Shown: positions 58,752-64,000 of the stretch, piece after piece
Numbering within the stretch: position 1 is the first letter of the stretch
Layout of the letters: each line of letters begins with the position of its first letter
Assembly (NCBI GenBank): GCA_023700805.1
Contig: JAMPYF010000001.1
Coordinates: 124,001 to 188,000, forward strand
Reading direction: 5' to 3'
From: Sulfuritalea sp.
GTDB taxonomy: Bacteria; Pseudomonadota; Gammaproteobacteria; Burkholderiales; Rhodocyclaceae
DNA: 64,000 nucleotides
Notes under the pieces: model-generated
The model's database searches: none
Told to the model about the DNA's origin: nothing
What the model saw: only the letters and a program-made list of their open reading frames with translations
Position numbers and translations under genes: made by a program

Positions 58752-58949
58752 ATGAGCAAGCTGCTTTCCATCCTCGTCGCCGCCCTGTTCGCCACCGTTT
58801 CCGCCGCTTCCTTCGCCGCCGACGCGCCGAAGAAGGAAGAGAAGAAGGCCGAAAAGGTCGAGAAGAAGGAAGAGAAGAAGGCTGAAAAGGCCGAGAAGAA
58901 GGAAGAGAAGAAAGACGCGAAGGCCGAGAAGAAAGAAGCGAAGAAGTAA
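58752..58949 (+). CDS. Small exported Lys/Glu-rich protein, paralog 2
   Basis: The 65-residue product starts MSKLLSILVAALFATVSAAS, cleaved near FAADA, and continues with AEKKEEKK-type repeats. It is a tandem duplicate of the gene at 58326. Ribosome binding site, spacing and terminator are nearly the same (AAGGAGTCTTACATGAG against GAAGGAGTCTACATGAG). Confidence 0.78.
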   Translation: MSKLLSILVAALFATVSAASFAADAPKKEEKKAEKVEKKEEKKAEKAEKKEEKKDAKAEKKEAKK

Positions 58950-58965
58950 ATCGCAGCTTCCCAGC

Positions 58966-58992
58966 AAAAAGCGGGCTTCGGCCCGCTTTTTC
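58966..58992 (+). terminator. Factor-independent terminator after Lys/Glu paralog 2
   Basis: AAAAAGCGGGC, TTCG loop, GCCCGCTTTTTC. Confidence 0.88.
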
Positions 58993-59001
58993 TTTGCCCG
59001 T

Positions 59002-59640
59002 TCACCCCTGGCCGGCGGGGTGGGCGGCGAACATGGCCGCGCGCAGGCCGAGCACCCAGCAGGCGGCGACCAGCATTCCCGCCAGGACATCGCTGGGGTA
59101 ATGCGCCTGCAGGTAGATCCGCGACAGACCGACCACTATAACCACCAGCGCCAGCAAGCAGCCCGCCGCAGCGCGCCGGCGCCAGCCGCGACGCGCCAGC
59201 AGCACGAACACGGCAAGCGCCACGGCGGTGATTTGCAGCGCATGCGCGCTGGGGAAGGAAAGGCTGGAAACCACCGGGCTCAGGCCCGGCACCGCGTCCG
59301 GCCGCGGGCGGGCAAACAACTCCTTGGCCAGATGCGCCAGGGCCGCCGCGCCGACCAGGGCCAGCGCGAGGAAACCCGCCTCGGCCCACGAGCCCCGGCG
59401 CCACAGCAGGATCGCGGCAGCCGACACCGGCGGCAGCAGCACGATCAGCGAGCCGAGCCAGGTCAGGCCGAGGAATGCCGCGTCGAGCACCGGCCCGCGC
59501 CAGGCACCGGCGAGTTCCAGACCCTGACGATCGAGCGGGGGAAGGCCGGCCCCGTCGGCGCCGATCCAGACCGCAGCCGCCGCCAGGATTGCCAGCGCCG
59601 CAAGCCACCATGCGGCGGCCTGAAGCGCGCCGCGCCTCAA
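59002..59640 (-). CDS. PAP2-family phosphatase
   Basis: The 212-residue membrane protein has six hydrophobic segments and the three phosphatase motifs KELFARPRPD, SFPSAHA and SRIYLQAHYPSDVLAG. Its probable substrates are lipid phosphates such as undecaprenyl diphosphate or phosphatidate. It lies 13 bp downstream of the methyltransferase gene. Confidence 0.92.
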   Translation of the reverse strand: MRRGALQAAAWWLAALAILAAAAVWIGADGAGLPPLDRQGLELAGAWRGPVLDAAFLGLTWLGSLIVLLPPVSAAAILLWRRGSWAEAGFLALALVGAAALAHLAKELFARPRPDAVPGLSPVVSSLSFPSAHALQITAVALAVFVLLARRGWRRRAAAGCLLALVVIVVGLSRIYLQAHYPSDVLAGMLVAACWVLGLRAAMFAAHPAGQG

Positions 59641-59653
59641 GCCCTGCGCCTAT

Positions 59654-60289
59654 TCACGTCGGCTCCTCGCGGCGCCAGACGCTGGCCAGCCAGGGCTGCT
59701 GCTCGCGGGGCAGGCCCGGCGGGCGGTAGTAATGTTCGAGTTCGGCGAAGCCCGCGGCGGCCAGGTAGCCACGCCATGCCGCAAGATCGTAATAGGCGCC
59801 GTAGCGCTCGCCGCCGATGCTCTCCTGGTTGTCGCCGCGCGGATTCGAGCTGAACAGCACGCCGCCCGGCTTCAGCGTCGCATGCAGTTGGCGCAGCACC
59901 CGCGGCAGTTCCTGCATCGGCACGTGGAACAGCGAGGCATTGGCGAACACGCCGTCGAAGCGGGCCGGCGGCAGGTCCAACGCCAGAAAATCCTGCTGCC
60001 AGACTTCGCCGACGGCGTGGGCGCGCGCCATGTCGGCCAGCGCCGGCGCGCCCTCGAGGCCGATCACGCAATGCCCGCGACGGGCGAAGGCCAGCAGGTC
60101 GCGGCCCGGTCCGCAGCCGAAATCCAGGATGGTGAAGGGCGGCGCAGCCTGGATATGGCGCAGCAGCGCCTCGATGTTCTGCGCCACGTCGTGGTCGCGG
60201 GTGCCTTCCCAGAAGGCCTGGGCGCGCGTCTGGTAGTGCCCCAGCGTGCGGGCGACCAACTGCTGCAGGGTGTCGGGATCGAGTTTCAT
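59654..60289 (-). CDS. Class I SAM-dependent methyltransferase
   Basis: The 211-residue protein has the SAM motif FTILDFGCGPGRDLLAFARR, an acidic residue after it (VIGLEGAPALADMAR) and FDGVFANASLFHVP. N-terminal VARTLGHYQTRAQAFWEGTR is found in many small methyltransferases of proteobacteria. The substrate is unknown. ATG 60289 gives this usual start; a GTG at 60316 is in frame. Confidence 0.87.
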   Translation of the reverse strand: MKLDPDTLQQLVARTLGHYQTRAQAFWEGTRDHDVAQNIEALLRHIQAAPPFTILDFGCGPGRDLLAFARRGHCVIGLEGAPALADMARAHAVGEVWQQDFLALDLPPARFDGVFANASLFHVPMQELPRVLRQLHATLKPGGVLFSSNPRGDNQESIGGERYGAYYDLAAWRGYLAAAGFAELEHYYRPPGLPREQQPWLASVWRREEPT

Positions 60290-60328
60290 GTCTGGCGCGG
60301 GAGGCAGAGGCGACACAGCTTACCTCTT

Positions 60329-60356
60329 CGCCGTGCCGCCAGCACCAACTCTTGCG
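60329..60356 (-). repeat. Dispersed 26-bp repeat, copy 13
   Basis: Reads CGCAAGAGTTGGTGCTGGCG then GCACGGCG on the minus strand. It is intergenic, between the methyltransferase and pntB. Confidence 0.85.
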
Positions 60357-60393
60357 TCGCGGGCCGGGCTACTCGGGATGCCGTCCGCGCGGG

Positions 60394-60424
60394 CAAAAAA
60401 AACGCCACGGCGAACCGTGGCGTT
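60394..60424 (-). terminator. Factor-independent terminator of the pnt operon
   Basis: Stem AACGCCACGG with CCGTGGCGTT and loop CGAA. On the minus strand it is followed by a run of eight T, 20 bp after the pntB stop. Confidence 0.9.
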
Positions 60425-60443
60425 TTGCGCAGCGCCGCAGCCG

Positions 60444-61856
60444 TCAGGACTTCAGCGCGACCAGCACCTCGTCCAGCATCTTCTTCGCATCGCCGAACAG
60501 CATGCGGTTGTTTTCCTTGTAGAAGAGCGGATTGTCGACCCCGGCGTAGCCCGAGGCCATCGAGCGCTTCATGACGATCGAGGTCTTGGCCTTCCAGACT
60601 TCGAGCACCGGCATGCCGGCGATCGGGCTGGTCGGATCGTCCTGCGCCGCCGGATTCACGATGTCGTTGGCGCCGATCACCATGGCGACGTCGGTGCCCG
60701 GGAAGTCGTCGTTCAACTCGTCCATTTCCATCACGATGTCGTAGGGCACCTTGGCTTCGGCCAGCAGCACGTTCATGTGGCCAGGCATGCGCCCCGCCAC
60801 CGGGTGGATCCCGAAGCGGATATTGACGCCCTTCTCGCGCAGGTGCTTGGTGATTTCATACACCGTGTGCTGGGCCTGCGCCACTGCCATGCCGTAGCCG
60901 GGAACGATGATCACGCTCTTGGCATCCTTGAGCAGTTCGGCCGTCTCGGTGGCGCTGATCGGCACCACCTCGCCGACCGGCGCGGCTGCGTCGCCCTTGG
61001 CCGCCGGCGTGCCGCCGCCGGTACCGAAGCCGCCGGCAATCACGCTGATGAAATTGCGGTTCATGGCGCGGCACATGATGTAGGACAGGATCGCGCCGGA
61101 GGAACCGACCAGCGCGCCGACCACGATCAGCAGGTCATTCGACAACATGAAGCCGGTCGCCGCAGCGGCCCAGCCGGAATAGCTGTTGAGCATCGAGACC
61201 ACCACCGGCATGTCGGCACCGCCGATCGCCATCACCATGTGGATGCCGAACAGCAGCGCGATCACGGTCATCACGATCAGCGGCGTCATGCCCTCGCTGA
61301 TGGAATGGGCGCGGATGAACTCGCCGCCGAACCAGATCACCAGCAGCAGGCCCGCCAGATTCATCCAGTGCCGCCCCGGCAGCAGCATCGGCGAACCGCC
61401 GATCTTGGCCGACAGCTTGCCGAAGGCGATCAGCGAACCCGAGAAGGTGATCGCACCGATCAGGATGCCGATGTAGATCTCCAGCTCGTGGATGGTCTTC
61501 TCGGCGCCGGCCAAGGGAGCCGAGGTGTCGATGTAGCTGGCGAAGCCGACCAGGCAGGCGGCGAGGCCGACCAGGCTGTGCATCAGGGCGACGAGCTCAG
61601 GCATCTGCGTCATCTTGACGACCCTGGCTGCATACAGGCCGACGGCGCCGCCGACCACCATGGCGCCGATGATCCAGGGGTAGCCTGCCGCGGTGACGCG
61701 CGGGCCGAACACCGTGGCCAGCACGGCGATGGTCATGCCAATCATGCCGAACAGGTTGCCGCGGCGCGAAGTCTCGGGATTCGAAAGGCCGCCGAGGCTG
61801 AGGATGAAGAGGATGGTTGCTCCGATATAGGAGACGGTTGCCAAGTTACCAGACAT
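60444..61856 (-). CDS. pntB: NAD(P) transhydrogenase subunit beta
   Basis: Part of the proton-pumping transhydrogenase that makes NADPH from NADH. The 470-residue protein has nine or so membrane helices and a C-terminal NADP domain with [38 protein letters not shown] and [12 protein letters not shown]. The start at 61856 has GGAG 6 bp upstream, from the end of a hairpin repeat that fills the gap to pntA. Confidence 0.96.
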   Translation of the reverse strand: MSGNLATVSYIGATILFILSLGGLSNPETSRRGNLFGMIGMTIAVLATVFGPRVTAAGYPWIIGAMVVGGAVGLYAARVVKMTQMPELVALMHSLVGLAACLVGFASYIDTSAPLAGAEKTIHELEIYIGILIGAITFSGSLIAFGKLSAKIGGSPMLLPGRHWMNLAGLLLVIWFGGEFIRAHSISEGMTPLIVMTVIALLFGIHMVMAIGGADMPVVVSMLNSYSGWAAAATGFMLSNDLLIVVGALVGSSGAILSYIMCRAMNRNFISVIAGGFGTGGGTPAAKGDAAAPVGEVVPISATETAELLKDAKSVIIVPGYGMAVAQAQHTVYEITKHLREKGVNIRFGIHPVAGRMPGHMNVLLAEAKVPYDIVMEMDELNDDFPGTDVAMVIGANDIVNPAAQDDPTSPIAGMPVLEVWKAKTSIVMKRSMASGYAGVDNPLFYKENNRMLFGDAKKMLDEVLVALKS

Positions 61857-61862
61857 GTTTTT

Positions 61863-61958
61863 CTCCGAAGGGCCGTCCCGAGGAGAAACGGCCAAAACAA
61901 ATTGAGCGCAGCGAACAATAGTCACCCCCTTTCCGGGAAAGGGGGCTGGGGGAATAGC
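61863..61958. repeat. Hairpin intergenic repeat, copy C (supplies pntB ribosome binding site)
   Basis: On the plus strand: CCGAAGGGCCGTCCCGAGG, GAGCGCAGCGAACAATAG, TCACCCCCTTTCCGGGAAAG, GGGGCTGGGGG. Block order matches copy B, and the inverse matches copy A. Between pntA and pntB; its terminal GGAG on the minus strand precedes the pntB ATG. Confidence 0.7.
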
Positions 61959-61975
61959 GCATCATAAGTTCCTGG

Positions 61976-63568
61976 TTATTTGCGGAACATGTCCAGCATG
62001 CGCTGGGTCACGGCGAAGCCGCCGAACATGTTGACGGCGGTAAGCGCGATGCCGCCGACGGCCAGCCAGCGTATCCACTGGTCGGGCGGCAGGCCGCCGG
62101 CCAAGGGTGGCGCGATCTGCACCAGGGCGCCGATGGCGATGATGCTGGAGATCGCGTTGGTCACGCTCATCAGCGGCGTGTGCAGCGCCGGCGTCACGTT
62201 CCACACCACCATGTAGCCGACGAAGCAGGCCAGCACGAAGACCGTGAAATGGGCGAGGAAGGCGCCCGGCGCATTGGCGCCGACGAACCAGAACAGCGCG
62301 GCGGCGACGCCGAACATGATGGCCAGCTTGTTGCCCGCCATCGGTTCGCTGGCGGCGCCGTGGCCGCCCTTCTTCGCCTGCACCACGGGTGCCGCCGGCT
62401 TCGCCGGCGGGGCGGCGGCCGGCTTGGGCGCCGGAGGCGGCCAGGTGACCTCGCCGTTCTTGATCACGGTCAGGCCGCGGATGGCCTCGTCTTCCATGTT
62501 GACGTCGAGGGTGCCGTCCTCTTTGACGCTTTGCGTCTTGCACAGCTCCTCGGCCAGGCGGAACAGGTTGGTCGCATACAGCGTCGACGATTGCTTGGAC
62601 AGGCGCGAGGTCAGGTCGGTGTAGCCGACGATAGTCACGCCGTGCTTGACCACGGCCTTGCCGGGCTCGGTCAGTTCGCAGTTGCCGCCTCGCTCGGCCG
62701 CCATGTCGACGATCACGCTGCCCGGGCGCATCGACTGCACCATCTCGGCGGTGATCAGCCGCGGCGCGGGCTTGCCGGGAATCAGCGCGGTGGTGATGAT
62801 GATGTCCACCTCCCTCGCCTGCTTGGCGTACATCTCGCGCTGGGCCTGCTGGAAGCCCTCGCTCATGACTTTGGCGTAACCGCCGCCGCCGGAACCTTCC
62901 TCCTCGTAATCGACCTTGACGAATTCGCCGCCCAGCGACACGACCTGGTCGGCCACTTCGGCACGCGTGTCGTTGGCGCGCACGATCGCGCCCAGGCCGG
63001 CGGCGGTGCCGATCGCCGCGAGGCCGGCGACGCCGGCGCCGGCGATGAAGACCTTGGCCGGCGGCACCTTGCCCGCGGCGGTGATCTGGCCGTTGAAGAA
63101 GCGGCCGAAGGCATTGGCAGCCTCGATCACGGCACGGTAGCCGGCGACGCCGGCCTGGGAAGTCAGCGCGTCCATCTTCTGGGCGCGGGAGAGCGTGCGC
63201 GGCAGCGAGTCGATGGCCAGCACGGTGGCCTTTTTGGCAGCGAGCTGCTGCATCAGTTCCGGGTTCTGCGCCGGCCAGACGAAGCCGATCAGGGCGCCGC
63301 CTTCGCGCATCAGGCCGACTTCCTCGGTCGTCGGCACGCCGACCTTGAACACGATGTCGGACGCGGCCCACAAGTTGGCGGCGCCCTCGATGACCTCGGC
63401 GCCGGCGGCGCGATAGGTATCGTCGCTGCAATTCGCCGCATCCCCAGCGCCGGATTCGACGGCGACCCTGAAGCCCAGCTTGATGAGTTTTTCGACGACT
63501 TCGGGTACCGTGGCCACGCGTTTTTCGCCAGCCAGCGTTTCCCGGGGAACTCCAATTGTTAGCGCCAT
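61976..63568 (-). CDS. pntA: NAD(P) transhydrogenase subunit alpha (fused)
   Basis: The 530-residue protein has the NAD-binding part ([20 protein letters not shown]; dinucleotide motif [28 protein letters not shown]) and then a Pro/Ala/Lys-rich linker (about 385-415). A C-terminal membrane part with [14 protein letters not shown] follows. This is the one-chain alpha form, as in E. coli, rather than split PntAA/PntAB. An FNR-type box lies 136 bp upstream of the start. Confidence 0.96.
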   Translation of the reverse strand: MALTIGVPRETLAGEKRVATVPEVVEKLIKLGFRVAVESGAGDAANCSDDTYRAAGAEVIEGAANLWAASDIVFKVGVPTTEEVGLMREGGALIGFVWPAQNPELMQQLAAKKATVLAIDSLPRTLSRAQKMDALTSQAGVAGYRAVIEAANAFGRFFNGQITAAGKVPPAKVFIAGAGVAGLAAIGTAAGLGAIVRANDTRAEVADQVVSLGGEFVKVDYEEEGSGGGGYAKVMSEGFQQAQREMYAKQAREVDIIITTALIPGKPAPRLITAEMVQSMRPGSVIVDMAAERGGNCELTEPGKAVVKHGVTIVGYTDLTSRLSKQSSTLYATNLFRLAEELCKTQSVKEDGTLDVNMEDEAIRGLTVIKNGEVTWPPPAPKPAAAPPAKPAAPVVQAKKGGHGAASEPMAGNKLAIMFGVAAALFWFVGANAPGAFLAHFTVFVLACFVGYMVVWNVTPALHTPLMSVTNAISSIIAIGALVQIAPPLAGGLPPDQWIRWLAVGGIALTAVNMFGGFAVTQRMLDMFRK

Positions 63569-63703
63569 GATTCTCCCATTTGCATGTCCATTGATGGCCC
63601 GCTCGACGAACGCCTGTTGTTGTCGTTTTCGTCCCAGCCTTGTGCGCGTTTGCCAACCCAGAGGGCGCGCCGCCGGTATGATACGCCTTCCTTATTAGTC
63701 CAT

Positions 63704-63717
63704 TTGATCGATATCAA
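63704..63717. promoter_or_regulatory. Perfect FNR/ANR-type box between pntA and corA
   Basis: TTGATCGATATCAA matches TTGAT-N4-ATCAA exactly. Its centre is about 39 bp before a likely pntA start near 63672 (minus-strand -10 TATCAT at 63679-63684). For corA the site is only 20 bp before the ATG, a position that suggests repression. Confidence 0.7.
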
Positions 63718-63737
63718 TCGTCTTTCGATCGCCCGAC

Positions 63738-64000
63738 ATGACCAGTTCAAAACCCGGCCGCCATCGCGCCCACGGCGCCAAACGCCTCTCGCCAGCCGCC
63801 AAGGTCGGCCTGGCGCCGGGCGCGCTGATCCACCTCGGCGAGCGCAAGACCGAGCAGGCCGCGATCTCGCTGATCGAGTACGGCGATGCCGACTTGACCG
63901 AGCGCCAATTCAGCTCGCTGGCCGAGGCCCATACCTACCAGCCGAAGCTGCCGGTGCTCTGGCTCAACGTCCATGGCCTGCACGAACCCGAGGTGATGGC
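63738..64000 (+). CDS. corA: CorA-type magnesium/cobalt channel, 3' partial
   Basis: The gene runs off the window end after 87 codons. The visible N-terminal cytoplasmic part contains PGALIHLGERKTEQAAISLI and LPVLWLNVHGLHEPEVM, which match the CorA soluble domain (typically PGTLVHVG and WINVDGLHD). The membrane part and GMN selectivity motif are outside the window. No strong ribosome binding site is visible. Confidence 0.8.
   Translation, partial: MTSSKPGRHRAHGAKRLSPAAKVGLAPGALIHLGERKTEQAAISLIEYGDADLTERQFSSLAEAHTYQPKLPVLWLNVHGLHEPEVM

Noticed and set aside
58420-58950. Repetitive GAAGAAGGAAGAGAAGAAGG-type tracts as a possible CRISPR or VNTR
   Set aside because: They are codon repeats of the Lys/Glu-rich peptides, without spacers.

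Overview
The window is high-GC proteobacterial chromosome, most like a denitrifying betaproteobacterium of the Rhodocyclales/Sterolibacteriaceae type. This rests on a cd1 nitrite reductase, the gph-trpEGDC cluster, the rsmI/yraN/diaA/BON cluster, uvrA near an MFS-ssb pair, a type A RNase P RNA and a fused pntA with pntB. The genus is inferred from gene content only.

Layout. 1-2.5 kb: end of a secreted Cys-rich protein with phage-tail-like repeats, overlapping a prepilin. 2.5-6.4 kb: galE, rpe, and a DNA-alkylation repair pair (ogt, Ada-AlkA fusion). 6.4-13.9 kb: LiuR-like MerR regulator divergent from an acyl-CoA catabolic operon (SDR, carboxyltransferase, acyl-CoA dehydrogenase, biotin carboxylase, beta-keto acid cleavage enzyme). 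13.9-19.3 kb: gph, a candidate trp leader peptide, then trpE, trpG, trpD, an inserted GxxExxY element, and trpC. 19.3-25.3 kb (minus): RND adaptor, sulfide:quinone oxidoreductase, RND pump and a DUF2892 membrane protein. 25.4-30 kb: nirS, then a minus-strand hydroxyacid dehydrogenase, MFS transporter and CbiX-like protein. 30-34.9 kb: TRAP transporter divergent from its FadR-type regulator. 34.9-37.1 kb: TerC, UspA and EamA proteins. 37.1-39.5 kb: rnpB, DUF3025, pyrC. 39.5-46.9 kb: rsmI, yraN, HIRAN protein, diaA/gmhA-like gene, BON lipoprotein, rfaE2, TAXI protein, AsmA, ssb. 46.9-55 kb: MFS and uvrA, separated by an accessory island carrying a cysteine-peptidase/hydrolase fusion. 55-60.3 kb: small secreted proteins, HupE-like and TPR proteins, a duplicated Lys/Glu-rich gene, PAP2, a methyltransferase. 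60.4-64 kb: pntB, pntA and the start of corA.

Three repeat families cut across these units. (1) A short non-palindromic sequence of about 26 bp, core AGTTGGCGCTGGCG followed by RCACGGCG, occurs 13 times on both strands. Eight copies lie inside coding sequences, including trpC, gph, rsmI, both acyl-CoA carboxylase subunits, a prepilin leader and a peptidase. This is the strongest unexplained signal here. (2) An inverted-repeat element with about 41-bp arms rich in CACCAAGGACACCAAG encloses a GxxExxY gene inside the trp operon; a gene-less version of about 107 bp sits in the acyl-CoA operon. (3) A hairpin-bearing intergenic repeat lies directly before trpG, pntB and a small gene, and supplies the ribosome binding site of at least two of them.

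Regulatory sites readable from sequence: FNR/DNR-type boxes before nirS and pntA, a perfect FadR-type palindrome at the TRAP/regulator divergence, a LiuR-like dyad, a sigma70-like promoter before the RND adaptor, and several factor-independent terminators. No tRNA, rRNA, CRISPR array or transposase gene was seen.
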